From: Brevibacterium oceani
GTDB lineage: Bacteria; Actinomycetota; Actinomycetes; Actinomycetales; Brevibacteriaceae
Direction: 5' to 3'
NCBI RefSeq assembly: GCF_013623835.1
Contig: NZ_JABKDE010000002.1
Coordinates: 124,001 to 188,000 of the forward strand
DNA length: 64,000 nucleotides
The notes under the pieces were generated by a model that saw only the letters and a list, made by a program, of their open reading frames with translations, had not been told where the DNA came from and made no database searches. A program made the position numbers and the translations under genes. Of the stretch, positions 1 to 10,923 are shown in pieces; the first letter of the stretch is position 1; each line of letters opens with the position of its first letter.

Positions 1-377
1 CGACGATCGACATCGTCCTCGAACCCTTCGAACGGCATGTGGTGCCCACCGGCATCGCGATCGCGCTGCCCGAGGGTTACGCGGCCTTCGTCCACCCCCG
101 TTCGGGCCTGTCGAGCAAGCACGGGGTCACCGTCGTCAACGCACCCGGCACCATCGACGCCGGCTACCGCGGCGAGATCAAGGTGCCGCTCATCAACCTC
201 GACGCGAAGACCCCGGTGCGCATCGCCCGCGGAGACCGCATCGCCCAACTCGTGATCCAACGGATCGCGCACGCCGACTTCACCATCGTCGACTCGCTCG
301 ACGACAGCGACCGCGGATCCGGCGGATTCGGATCCACCGGCGGAATCGACGCCGGGCTCAGCGACAAGGAGAAGTGA
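1..377 (+). CDS. dut: dUTP diphosphatase, 5' end outside the window
   Basis: Hydrolyses dUTP to dUMP and pyrophosphate in the cytosol, keeping uracil out of DNA and feeding thymidylate synthesis. The frame is already open at base 3, so the last 124 codons are present and the start lies upstream. Four of the five trimeric dUTPase motifs can be read: PRSGL (motif II), TIDAGYRGE (motif III, the uracil-binding hairpin), GDRIAQL (motif IV) and the C-terminal arm [10 protein letters not shown] (motif V), which closes over the phosphates. Motif I must be in the missing part. Its stop is 6 bases before the DUF3710 gene, so the two are probably cotranscribed. Confidence 0.96.
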   Translation, partial: TIDIVLEPFERHVVPTGIAIALPEGYAAFVHPRSGLSSKHGVTVVNAPGTIDAGYRGEIKVPLINLDAKTPVRIARGDRIAQLVIQRIAHADFTIVDSLDDSDRGSGGFGSTGGIDAGLSDKEK

Positions 378-383
378 GAACTC

Positions 384-1256
384 ATGGGACTGTTCTCCAG
401 GTTCAAGAAATCCACCCCGCACACCGATGACGACGTCGTCACCGACGACGAACTCGGAGGCGATGAGGACACCGTCGCCGAGGCGGCCGACCGCGACGAG
501 GCCGACGACGACCCCAGCGACACCGAGTCCGATGAGGCCGCGATCGCTGCGGACGCATCCGATGAGGACTCGGATGGCGAGGACTCGGACGACGAGCTCG
601 ACGACGAAGACGCGCTGCTCGAGAAGTCCGCACCGTTCGACCGGTCGGAGAAGGGTCCGTTCGACATCTCCGAGGACTACCCCGAACACGACCGCCTCGA
701 CCTCGGCGCCCTCAAGGTTCCCGTCGTCGACGGCATGCAGGTCCGACTCGACACCGACGACGACTCCCAGCGTGTGCTGGCCGTGACCCTCATCCACGAA
801 GGCGGAGGCATCCAGCTGCAGGCGTTCGCAACTCCGCGCTCGGAAGGACTGTGGAACACGGTGCGTCGCCAGCTGTCCGAATCTGTGGACAAGCAGGGCG
901 GCGAATCGAGCGAACTGCACACCTCGCTCGGCAAGGAGCTGGCCATCGAGGTTCCGGCGAAGACCGAATCCGGCCGCCCGGGCAAGCGGGCCATGCGCTT
1001 CGCCGGCATCGACGGTCCCCGCTGGTTCATCCGCGCCGTGTTCTCCGGCAAGGCCGTGACCGACGACGAGATCCGTGCCGAACTCTCCGCTCTCTTCCGC
1101 GGCGTCGTCGTCGACCGCGGCCAGGAGGCCATGGCTCCCCGGGAACTCATCGCACTCACCGCCCCGCAGGTCGACAGTGACAACGACGAGGAGACATCGG
1201 ACGAGGACGAGCTCAACCCATTCGAGCGCGGCCCCGAGATCACAGAGATCCGCTGA
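384..1256 (+). CDS. DUF3710 domain protein with acidic N-terminus
   Basis: A 290-residue cytosolic protein of unknown function found next to dut in many actinobacteria. Residues 1-9 are basic (MGLFSRFKK). Residues 14-75 are almost entirely Asp, Glu, Ser and Ala, a disordered acidic segment. A folded DUF3710-type domain follows from about residue 95 to 250, and a second acidic stretch precedes the C-terminus. No catalytic motif is evident. It starts at ATG 6 bases after dut and ends 6 bases before the OB-fold gene, which argues for a three-gene operon. The family assignment rests on position and the region around EGLWNTVRRQL and GPRWFIRAVFSGKA; the function is unknown. Confidence 0.85.
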   Translation: MGLFSRFKKSTPHTDDDVVTDDELGGDEDTVAEAADRDEADDDPSDTESDEAAIAADASDEDSDGEDSDDELDDEDALLEKSAPFDRSEKGPFDISEDYPEHDRLDLGALKVPVVDGMQVRLDTDDDSQRVLAVTLIHEGGGIQLQAFATPRSEGLWNTVRRQLSESVDKQGGESSELHTSLGKELAIEVPAKTESGRPGKRAMRFAGIDGPRWFIRAVFSGKAVTDDEIRAELSALFRGVVVDRGQEAMAPRELIALTAPQVDSDNDEETSDEDELNPFERGPEITEIR

Positions 1257-1262
1257 GAACCG

Positions 1263-1640
1263 ATGCTCGATCTCATCACCCGCCTGGTCCGCGACTTCGG
1301 CTCCCGCGATGCGGAAGCCCGCGCCGATCTGCGCCTGGTCTCACAGGTGCCCGGAGTCGTCCCGGTCGAATCGCTGGAGGCGCGGAAGGCCTCACGCATC
1401 GCCGGAGTCGTCTCCTCGGCGACCCGCTCATGCTCCGATGACAGCCCGCGGCTCGACATCACCGTCGCCGACGGCACCGGCGAAGCCCGGGCGCAGTTCC
1501 TCGGCCGGCGGGAGATCAGCGGCATCCGTCCCGGTGCCCTCATCGTCCTCGAGGGCCGATTCTGCGGCAGCGACGGAATGCTCACGGCCCACAATCCCGT
1601 CTACGAACTGCTTCAGACGAAGGACGACACCGAAGACTGA
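1263..1640 (+). CDS. OB-fold nucleic-acid-binding protein
   Basis: A 125-residue protein with an N-terminal helical part (residues 1-40) and a single OB fold (about 40-115) recognisable from the pattern SRIAGVVSSATR, then LDITVADGTGEARAQFLGRREI, broken here as two strands, and GALIVLEGRF. Related single-domain OB proteins in actinobacteria resemble the N-terminal wedge of RecG and are assumed to bind nucleic acid; this has not been shown here. It is the last gene of the dut run and faces the trkA pair. In mycobacteria, as I recall, a DUF3159 membrane-protein gene follows at this point; there is none here. Confidence 0.85.
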   Translation: MLDLITRLVRDFGSRDAEARADLRLVSQVPGVVPVESLEARKASRIAGVVSSATRSCSDDSPRLDITVADGTGEARAQFLGRREISGIRPGALIVLEGRFCGSDGMLTAHNPVYELLQTKDDTED

Positions 1641-1710
1641 CGGAGCCGGTCTCGGGTCGCGTCCGGTCTCGGTTCACAGCCGAGCCGGTTCGCGTCGGCC
1701 CTGAGCAGAG

Positions 1711-1725
1711 CCGAACACAGTTCGG
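1711..1725. terminator. short hairpin between convergent genes
   Basis: CCGAAC-ACA-GTTCGG lies between the convergent OB-fold and trkA genes. A 6-bp stem with no T-run is a weak candidate for a bidirectional terminator. Confidence 0.3.
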
Positions 1726-1732
1726 TCAGCCC

Positions 1733-2419
1733 TCAGTCCGCGGCGGCCTCACCGTCGCCTGAGGACACTTGCAGCAGTGCCAGCAGTGCGTTCTCCTGAT
1801 CAGGAGACGACAGGAAGAACAGCTCGTCGCCGGCTTCGATGACGTCATCGGCGCTCGGGGCGAAGGCCCGCGAATTGCGGATGATCGCCACCAGCACCGT
1901 ATCCATCGGAAACGCGATGCCGCCGACGCGCTCGGCGACGAGTTCCGCGTTCTCATGCACGGTGAACTCCAGCAGCCCGGCCTGTCCGCGTTCGAAGCTC
2001 ATGAGATGCACGAGCCCTCCGACCTCGACGGCCTCCTCGACCAGCGCGGTCATCAGGCGCGGGGTCGACACTGCGACGTCGACGCCCCAGTTGTCGTCGA
2101 AGAGCCATTCGTTCTTCGGGTTGTTCACCCGCGAAACGGTCCGCGGCACCCCGAATTCGGTCTTCGCCAGCAGGGACAGGACGAGGTTGGTCTTGTCGTC
2201 CCCCGTCGCGGCCACGACGACATCGGCCTCCTCGAGCCCCGCCTCGGCGAGTCCCGCGAGCTCGCAGGCGTCCGAGAGCAGCCATTCGGCGCCGGGAATG
2301 CGTTCATGCCCGAGCGCGTCCTTGTTCTGATCGATGAGGAGCACCGAATGATCCTTGTCGAGCAGCTCCCGGGCCACCGATCGGCCCACGGAGCCGGCTC
2401 CGGCGATGACGACCCTCAT
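1733..2419 (-). CDS. trkA: TrkA-family potassium uptake regulator (RCK protein), second of pair
   Basis: A 228-residue cytosolic gating subunit for K+ transport. It begins with the Rossmann signature GAGSVG (residues 7-12) followed by the acidic residue D27 (LLIDQN), which prefers NAD(H). The RCK_N domain spans about 1-120 and RCK_C about 140-220. The ATG at 2419 is chosen because it begins exactly at the Rossmann strand and overlaps the stop of the upstream paralogue as ATGA; a longer open frame reaching 2731 lies inside that paralogue and is rejected. Two adjacent RCK proteins probably form a heteromer, as in the CeoB/CeoC pairs of mycobacteria. No TrkH or Ktr-type channel is in the window. 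Confidence 0.92.
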   Translation of the reverse strand: MRVVIAGAGSVGRSVARELLDKDHSVLLIDQNKDALGHERIPGAEWLLSDACELAGLAEAGLEEADVVVAATGDDKTNLVLSLLAKTEFGVPRTVSRVNNPKNEWLFDDNWGVDVAVSTPRLMTALVEEAVEVGGLVHLMSFERGQAGLLEFTVHENAELVAERVGGIAFPMDTVLVAIIRNSRAFAPSADDVIEAGDELFFLSSPDQENALLALLQVSSGDGEAAAD

Positions 2420-3090
2420 TCTTCTTCCTCCACGGTTCGTACGGGCTGATCGAGGATCCGTTCGATCTCGCCGAGGCGGTCGACCGGACACATGAGATGG
2501 ACGAGGTCCCCGTCCTGGAGGAGCAGGTCGTCGTGGGCGACGATGCCCTCCGACAGTCGGGTGACGTAGGCGACGCGTGCCTTGGTCCTCGACTCGACGT
2601 CCTTGATCGGTCGGGCCACCCAACCGGGATCGAGGTGCACCTCGGCCAGCACGAGGTTGCCCGAAGGCTCCCGGTACTCGGTGATCGACCCCTGCGGGAC
2701 AAGCTTGCGCATCACCTGCTCGGCCGTCCACCGAACGGTGGGAACGGTGGGAATGCCGAGGCGTTCGAACACCTGCGCCCGATTGGGATCGTAGATCCGG
2801 GCGGCGACATTGCTCACCCCGAAGGTCTCCCGGGCGACACGCGCGGCGAGGATGTTCGAGTTGTCACCGCTCGAGACGGCCGCGAAGGCGAAGGCGTCGG
2901 CGGTCTTCGCCTGGGAGAGGGTCTCCCGGTCGAAGCCGACTCCGGTGATCGTCGACCCGCTGAAATCGCGACCGAGTTTGAGGAACGCATCCGGATCCCG
3001 GTCGACGACCGCGACGGAATGCCCATTCGCGTCGAGGGCTTTGGCCAGGGAGGCCCCGACTCGACCGCAGCCCATAATCACGAAGTGCAT
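2416..3090 (-). CDS. trkA: TrkA-family potassium uptake regulator (RCK protein), first of pair
   Basis: A 224-residue RCK protein, paralogue of the next gene. GCGRVG (residues 7-12) is the nucleotide-binding loop and D29 ends strand 2 (VAVVDRDP). RCK_N is about 1-120, RCK_C about 140-215. The start at 3090 is supported by a GGAGAGG ribosome binding site 8 bases upstream and by homology beginning at MHFVIMG; a frame starting at 3120 would add ten unrelated residues. Its stop overlaps the next start by 4 bases, so the two are translationally coupled. The promoter must lie in the roughly 40 bases shared with the divergent KimA-like permease. Confidence 0.92.
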   Translation of the reverse strand: MHFVIMGCGRVGASLAKALDANGHSVAVVDRDPDAFLKLGRDFSGSTITGVGFDRETLSQAKTADAFAFAAVSSGDNSNILAARVARETFGVSNVAARIYDPNRAQVFERLGIPTVPTVRWTAEQVMRKLVPQGSITEYREPSGNLVLAEVHLDPGWVARPIKDVESRTKARVAYVTRLSEGIVAHDDLLLQDGDLVHLMCPVDRLGEIERILDQPVRTVEEEE

Positions 3091-3128
3091 GGGGTTTTCC
3101 TCTCCGCAGTGATCTACCATTGGTTGCC

Positions 3129-5132
3129 GTGGCCAGCAGTTTTTCTGATGCCGTCAAAAGACTACTCGTTGGACGGCCCTTCCGCAGTGAGGACAGGCGC
3201 GCGCCGGCGCTGAAGAAGCGCATCGCGATGCCCGTCTTCGCCTCCGACATGCTCTCATCGGTGGCGTACGCTCCGGACGAGATCCTGCTCGCGCTCTCAC
3301 TGACCTCGCTCGTGGCGCTGACCGTCGCTCCGTGGATCGGTATCGCCGTCGGCATCGTCATCCTCGTCATCGTCGCCTGCTACCGCATCAACGTACGGGC
3401 CTATCCGTCCGGCGGGGGAGACTACGAGGTGGCGTCGAAGAACCTCGGCGCCGGTGCCGGGCTCGTCGTTGCGGCGGCTCTGCTGGTGGACTATGTGCTC
3501 ACCCTGGCCGTGTCGATGACGGTCTTCGCCGCCTACATCACCACCGCATTCCCCGCCCTCGCTCCCTACCGGGTGCCGGTGGCCATCGTCGGCATCCTCG
3601 TCATCTCGCTGGCCGGTCTGCGCGGCTCCAGGGCGACACCCGTGCTGCTGGCCGTGCCGACCTACCTGTTCCTGGGTGCGGTGTTCCTCACGATGTGCGT
3701 CGGTCTCATCCGCGTCGGCGTCGGCGACACCCCGCACGCCGAGACCGCCGACTACACGATCGTGCACAGCGGCATCGGCGATGAGGCGACGCTGGGCCTG
3801 GCCACGGTCCTCATCGTGCTGCGCGCGTTCTCTTCGGGATCGGTGGCCCTCGCCGGCGTCCAGACGGTGGCCACTGCCGTTCCGGCGTTCAAGAAGCCGC
3901 GCGGGAAGAACGCGGGCAACACTCTGCTGCTGTCGGGTCTGCTCGCGGCCCTCATGCTCACGGGTCTGACGTATCTCGCATCTGTCACCGGCATCAAATA
4001 CGTCGATGACCCGCACATCTACCTCGTTCGCGGCGACGGCAGCCCGATCAGCGCCGAATACGAGCAGGAACCCGTCCTCGCGCAGCTGGCCCACGCGATC
4101 TTCGACAATGCGCCAGTGATGTTCTACGTCGTCGTCCTCATCACCGCGCTCGTGCTCATCGTCGCCGCGAACACGGCTGTCGAGGGATTCCCCGGACTGG
4201 CCTCCCGGCTGGCCCGCGACGAGTTCCTGCCCAAGCAGCTCGCCACGAAGGGCGATCGTCTGACATTCTCCAACGGGATCCTCCTGCTGGCCGCCGCGGC
4301 GATCGTGCTCGTCGTCGCCACATCCGCCTCGGCGACCGCCCTCATCCAGCTCTACCTCGTCGGAGTCTTCGCGAGCTTCGTCCTCGGCCAAGCTGGAATG
4401 GTCCTGCACTGGACGAAGCGCCTGCGCCTGGTCATCGACGCGAAGGTGCGGCTGCGGATGCACCTCAACCGCATCGTCAACGGCGTCGGATGCGGCCTCG
4501 CCGCCGGCGTGCTCATCGTCGTCATCGTCTCGAAGTTCCTCGCCGGGGCCTGGCTGGCCGTGGTCGCCATGGCCGGTCTCTACCTCATCATGGGCACCAT
4601 CCACCGCCACTACGCCCGAGTGGCCAGGGAGCTGGCACCGGATCAGGACGTGAACTCGCGGACGATCCCGTCGAACACCCACGCCATCGTCGTCGTCGCC
4701 GAGATCGACAAACCCACGATGCGGGCTCTGTCGTACGCGCGTGTCACCCGGTCGAGTCAGCTCGAGGCCGTCACTGTGTCCGTGGACGAAGAAGCTGCGG
4801 CGGCGCTGCAGAGGAAATGGAACGACATGGAACTGCCGGTGCCGCTGACGGTGCTGGCCTCTCCCTACCGCGAACTCGTCCGTCCGATGCTCGCGCACAT
4901 TCTCGCCATCCGCCAGCGCTCACCGCGGGACCTCGTCATCGTCTACATCCCGCAGTTCGTCGTCGGTCGCTGGTGGGAACACCTCCTGCACAACCAGGTG
5001 GCGCTCAAACTCCGGACCCGCCTGCTGCTCGTGCCCAACGTCGTCGTGGTCTCCGTGCCCTGGCGGCTCAAATCCTTCTCCCGGCAGTACGGGGGAGACG
5101 GCCCCGATACCGACACCGCGCTGTACAGATAG
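3129..5132 (+). CDS. APC-superfamily permease, KimA-like (putative K+ symporter)
   Basis: A 667-residue inner-membrane transporter. Roughly 12 hydrophobic helices occupy residues 20-490, starting with the conserved FASDMLSSVAYAPDE segment of the YdaO/KimA branch. A soluble C-terminal domain (about 510-660) has the HAIVVVAEID and VIVYIPQFVVGRWWEHLLHNQ segments of the UspA-like cytoplasmic domain of KimA. KimA of Bacillus is a proton-coupled K+ importer inhibited by c-di-AMP; extending that substrate to this protein is inference, supported by the neighbouring RCK genes. GTG 3129 is preferred: it lies 8 bases after TACCAT and no Shine-Dalgarno is present; TTG 3120 is the alternative. An amino acid substrate cannot be excluded. 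Confidence 0.82.
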   Translation: MASSFSDAVKRLLVGRPFRSEDRRAPALKKRIAMPVFASDMLSSVAYAPDEILLALSLTSLVALTVAPWIGIAVGIVILVIVACYRINVRAYPSGGGDYEVASKNLGAGAGLVVAAALLVDYVLTLAVSMTVFAAYITTAFPALAPYRVPVAIVGILVISLAGLRGSRATPVLLAVPTYLFLGAVFLTMCVGLIRVGVGDTPHAETADYTIVHSGIGDEATLGLATVLIVLRAFSSGSVALAGVQTVATAVPAFKKPRGKNAGNTLLLSGLLAALMLTGLTYLASVTGIKYVDDPHIYLVRGDGSPISAEYEQEPVLAQLAHAIFDNAPVMFYVVVLITALVLIVAANTAVEGFPGLASRLARDEFLPKQLATKGDRLTFSNGILLLAAAAIVLVVATSASATALIQLYLVGVFASFVLGQAGMVLHWTKRLRLVIDAKVRLRMHLNRIVNGVGCGLAAGVLIVVIVSKFLAGAWLAVVAMAGLYLIMGTIHRHYARVARELAPDQDVNSRTIPSNTHAIVVVAEIDKPTMRALSYARVTRSSQLEAVTVSVDEEAAAALQRKWNDMELPVPLTVLASPYRELVRPMLAHILAIRQRSPRDLVIVYIPQFVVGRWWEHLLHNQVALKLRTRLLLVPNVVVVSVPWRLKSFSRQYGGDGPDTDTALYR

Positions 5133-5145
5133 GGATAGACGCCCA

Positions 5146-6552
5146 ATGAGCGACACCATGATCCCCGCCCGGGAACTGATTCTCGACATCGAATCCCCGG
5201 CGGCCGGAGGGACGTCCATCGCCCGGCACGACGGCCAGGTCGTCTTCGTCTCCGGGACACTTCCCGGTGAGAGGGTCCGAGCCGTCACCGAGGCGGGTCC
5301 GGCCGGGAGATTCCTCCGCGCCGAAGTGGTCGAGGTCCTCGAAGCCTCACCGCACCGGGTACCCGATCGTCGTGCCGGATATGCGCCGGCCCGGCGTGCC
5401 TCGGACCGGGCTGCGAACTGTCGGCTCGGCAGTGCCGAGTTCGGCGGGATGGAATACGCGCACGTCGACCTGGCGCACTCCCGGAAGCTCAAGGCCGAGG
5501 TGCTGACCGATCAGCTGAGCCGCATCGGACACATCGACCGCGATGTCGAGGTCCGATCCGCGCCGGGGGAGACCGACGGCACCGACTGGCGCACCCGCGT
5601 GCAGCTGGCTGTGGATGCCGATGGCCGGGTGGGCATGCTCGCTCCGCGGTCCCACGACGTCGTCCCCGTGGCGACCCCGCCATTGGCGGCGGGAGCGCTG
5701 CACGACCTCGAACTCGTCGCGCTGCGCCTGCCCGGGGTGCGCCGCCTCGAATTCGCCTGGGCCGGTGACCACGGGGCGCTCATCGTCCGCGGCGCTCCGT
5801 CGGGCGAGGGTCTCGAGACGCTCGAGAACTGGCTGCCCGACTCGTTCTCCCTGCTCACCGAGGCGGCCGCCGGTGAGTCCGGTGACGACCGCAGGAGCGG
5901 TGACCGGAAGTCCGGACGAAGCGTGGGACAGCCCCGCGGTCGGGGTTCGCGTGGGAAGGGCCGCGGACCTTCCACGTCCGGACCTGCCGAACTGCGGGTC
6001 ATCCGCGGCGGCCCCACCCTGACCGAAACGGTCGCCGGTCGGGACTTCACGGTGGGTGCCGACGGGTTCTGGCAGGTCCATCGGAGCGCCGCGGAGCTGC
6101 TCAGCAGCGAGGTCATCTCCGCCCTGCCGGAGCGCGTCGCGGCGATCGCCGACCTCTACTGCGGAGTCGGGCTGCTCGGCATCGGTGCGGCACGGGCCAC
6201 CGGGGCACCGCTGTTCGGAGTCGAAGGCGTCCCCACCGCGATCGAATACGCCCGGGCCAATGCCGGTGACCTCGACGCTCGGTTCCTCGCGCGCGGCGTC
6301 GATCGCACCCGCCTGCCCGATTCGGACGTCATCATCCTCGACCCGCCGCGAGCGGGAGCGGGGAAGGCGGTCACCTCGGCGCTCATCGGATCGCAGGCCG
6401 GCACGCTCGTCTATGTCTCGTGCGACCCGGCCACCCTGGCCCGGGATCTCGCCCGGCTCACGGCCGGGGGATTCGACATCGAGAGCCTCGCCGGGCACGA
6501 TCTCTTCCCTCTCACCGCGCATCTGGAGACGGTCACCGTCCTCCGACGGTGA
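5146..6552 (+). CDS. TRAM-domain SAM-dependent RNA m5U methyltransferase
   Basis: A 468-residue TrmA/RlmC/RlmD-family enzyme that methylates C5 of a uridine in tRNA or rRNA. The N-terminal TRAM OB fold (about 8-65) precedes the central RNA-recognition domain and the Rossmann fold. Visible motifs are the SAM site DLYCGVGLLG (about residue 337), DPPRAGAG (motif IV) and SCDPATLARD with the catalytic cysteine. A low-complexity Arg/Gly/Ser segment at about 244-280 is inserted between domains. The [4Fe-4S] cysteine cluster of RlmD is not obvious. The gene begins 13 bases after the permease, likely in one transcript. The exact target nucleotide cannot be read from sequence. Confidence 0.88.
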   Translation: MSDTMIPARELILDIESPAAGGTSIARHDGQVVFVSGTLPGERVRAVTEAGPAGRFLRAEVVEVLEASPHRVPDRRAGYAPARRASDRAANCRLGSAEFGGMEYAHVDLAHSRKLKAEVLTDQLSRIGHIDRDVEVRSAPGETDGTDWRTRVQLAVDADGRVGMLAPRSHDVVPVATPPLAAGALHDLELVALRLPGVRRLEFAWAGDHGALIVRGAPSGEGLETLENWLPDSFSLLTEAAAGESGDDRRSGDRKSGRSVGQPRGRGSRGKGRGPSTSGPAELRVIRGGPTLTETVAGRDFTVGADGFWQVHRSAAELLSSEVISALPERVAAIADLYCGVGLLGIGAARATGAPLFGVEGVPTAIEYARANAGDLDARFLARGVDRTRLPDSDVIILDPPRAGAGKAVTSALIGSQAGTLVYVSCDPATLARDLARLTAGGFDIESLAGHDLFPLTAHLETVTVLRR

Positions 6553-6667
6553 GGACCGGATCTCGGGGGCACCGCCTCGGCGCGAGTGGAAGACTGGGTC
6601 GGCGTCACCTCGGCGGCGGGTGCGGACTGAGTCGGCACTGCCTCGGCGCGGAACCGGGGTCAACAGC

Positions 6668-6859
6668 TCAAGCAGCGGTCTTGCGGGGGAGGAGGACGAG
6701 CGCGATGAGGGCGATGAACGTCGTGAGGAAGCCCCACAGGCCCCACCAGCCGGCGGATCGGCCCTTCTCCTTGGCGAACGAATTGCAGATGACGGCGAAG
6801 ATGACGCCGACGAGCAGCGCGCCGAAGCCGAATCCTGCGCCGAGCGTGAACGGGTCCAT
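6668..6859 (-). CDS. small two-helix membrane protein, hypothetical
   Basis: A 63-residue protein with two hydrophobic helices: residues 6-26 (glycine-rich, ending in ICNSF) and 38-57 (GLWGFLTTFIALIALVLL), separated by a basic loop AKEKGRSAGWW, which should be cytoplasmic. It is supported as a real gene by GAGGAGA 5 bases before ATG and by a composition unlike an out-of-frame artefact. It stands alone, convergent with the methyltransferase gene and divergent from acnA. No family is recognised. Confidence 0.65.
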   Translation of the reverse strand: MDPFTLGAGFGFGALLVGVIFAVICNSFAKEKGRSAGWWGLWGFLTTFIALIALVLLPRKTAA

Positions 6860-7047
6860 GAGGTCTCCTCGGTGACGATTTCCCGGTGACGACAGCCGAG
6901 TCCGGCGGTGTCGTCGTTATCGATTCCAGGCTATGAGCCGGGGGGTGCCCGAGTCCCTGGTGATCGCCGGATTCGCGGCGGAGGAAAACCCCCTGAGGTG
7001 CTGTCGGCCCACCGTGTCGCCCGGTGGTCAAAGCACTGCGGATGCGA

Positions 7048-7072
7048 TAGAATTTATCTTGACGTCAAGATA
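7048..7072 (+). promoter_or_regulatory. acnA promoter with 18-bp palindromic operator
   Basis: TAGAAT at 7048-7053 is a good -10 element. Directly after it, 7055-7072 is the perfect palindrome TATCTTGACGTCAAGATA, covering the expected transcription start. A dimeric repressor bound there would block aconitase transcription. The TTGACG inside the palindrome (7059-7064) could instead be a -35 for a second start, with ACATAT at 7082-7087. The regulator is not identified in this window. Confidence 0.7.
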
Positions 7073-7166
7073 CTTTTGGAAACATATGTGTCGCGTAAAT
7101 CGGTGCGCGGCGCAAGGGCATGCCCCGGTTTCCCGGATGGGTATCGGATGAAACAGGAGAATCACG

Positions 7167-9851
<2,685 letters not shown>

Positions 9852-9901
9852 TCCTCAGGTTGCTCTGACCCAGTTCGGTTGACGACCGGGTGAGCGCTGG
9901 T

Positions 9902-9940
9902 GACGAAGGCCGGTGGGTATTGAACCCACCGGCCTTCGTC
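9902..9940 (+). terminator. acnA terminator hairpin
   Basis: A perfect 17-bp stem (9902-9918 with 9924-9940) around the loop ATTGA, 50 bases after the acnA stop. There is no T-run, as is common in actinobacteria. Confidence 0.75.
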
Positions 9941-9950
9941 GTCCCCCGGG

Positions 9951-10071
9951 CTCGACGGCGGGCGTTCGAGGGCGCGGGTACGACGGCGTGGCTCGACGGC
10001 GGGCGCTCGACGGCGTGGCTACGACGGCGTGGCTCGACGGCGGGCGCTGGACCTCGAGGCTACGACGGGGC
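9951..10071. repeat. degenerate GC-rich tandem repeat patch
   Basis: The 361-base gap between acnA and the DJ-1 gene holds the terminator and then a patch of CGACGGCG-based repeats. A 29-base exact direct repeat occupies 9979-10007 and 10020-10048 (41-base period), with partial units CTCGACGGCGGGCG around it. From 10072 to 10212 I see no gene or structure. Confidence 0.7.
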
Positions 10072-10212
10072 GAGCATCACGCACCGGCAGCGGCATATCC
10101 TCCCATTGCTGCAGCATCCGACACCGTCAGCGGCACAACTTCCCGTTGCACCGGGGTGGTGTGCCGCGAAAGGTGCGGGATGGTGCGCTGCCGGCGGCGG
10201 AGCTGCGCCAGG

Positions 10213-10923
10213 CTACATGCTCAAGCAGCCGGGCCCGCCTTCCCGAAGTGCGGCAGCGGCACGGGCGACGGTCGGTCCTCGCTTTCCGCGGCTGGCTCGG
10301 ACAACCTCGGCGACGTAGCGAGGATCTGCCTGAGGACGATCCGGTGCGCCTGCGTCGAACGGAGGATCCGGGTCGTACTCGATCGTCAGCTGAGCGGTTC
10401 TGGCCACCTGCTCGCCGCAGAGCTCAGCCGCGACCGTGAGCGCAAAGTCGATCCCGCTCGTCACTCCTCCTCCCGTAACGACTCGGCCGTCTCGAACGAC
10501 TCGGCCGTGAGTAGGGATGGCACCGAGTTTCGCCAGCAGCGAATGCACCGCCCAGTGCGTCGTCGCCCGCCGACCTGCGAGCAGCCCGACAGCCCCGAGG
10601 ACGAAGGCACCGGTGCACACGCTGGTGACGAACGTCGCACCGGCTGCCTGGCGGGCGACGAAGTCGAGGATCGCCGGATCGTCGAGGGCATCGAACGCCC
10701 CCTGACCACCGGGAACCATGAGCACATCGGCCTGAGGCGCCGATTCGAACGTCGCGGTCGGGTTGATCGAGAATCCGGCGTCGGTGTCGACAGGCTCGAG
10801 ACCGTGCCACACGAGGTCGATCGTCGCTCCGGGCAGCAGCGAGAACACCTGCACTGAGCCTGTGAGATCGAGCTGGGTGACCTGCGGAAACAGCAGCGAG
10901 ACGAAACGGATCGGAGTGGTCAT
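10213..10923 (-). CDS. DJ-1/PfpI-family protein, isonitrile-hydratase-like
   Basis: A 236-residue single-domain DJ-1/PfpI protein. The nucleophile elbow is SVCTG with Cys103-Thr104, and Asp19 sits in LDLTG. In Pseudomonas isonitrile hydratase the key residues are Asp17, Cys101 and Thr102, so the spacing is identical; this makes hydration of isonitriles to N-formamides a reasonable hypothesis. The family also contains glyoxalase-type and regulator-associated members, so the substrate is unproven. Its ATG overlaps the stop of the MFS gene upstream (4 bases), so exporter and enzyme are translated together. The sequence after about residue 200 is Ala/Arg-rich and less conserved. Confidence 0.82.
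   Translation of the reverse strand: MTTPIRFVSLLFPQVTQLDLTGSVQVFSLLPGATIDLVWHGLEPVDTDAGFSINPTATFESAPQADVLMVPGGQGAFDALDDPAILDFVARQAAGATFVTSVCTGAFVLGAVGLLAGRRATTHWAVHSLLAKLGAIPTHGRVVRDGRVVTGGGVTSGIDFALTVAAELCGEQVARTAQLTIEYDPDPPFDAGAPDRPQADPRYVAEVVRASRGKRGPTVARAAAALREGGPGCLSM

Noticed and set aside
2420..2731. Longer start of the second trkA
   Set aside because: The extension lies within the coding sequence of the other trkA and is unconserved; 2419 starts at the Rossmann strand with an ATGA overlap.
3297..4898. Open frame of 533 codons on the minus strand opposite the KimA-like gene
   Set aside because: Very hydrophilic His/Asp/Gly/Arg product; the plus-strand frame encodes clear membrane helices and conserved motifs.
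9979..10048. Direct repeats considered as a CRISPR fragment
   Set aside because: Only two copies, a 12-base spacer of the same composition, and no cas genes.
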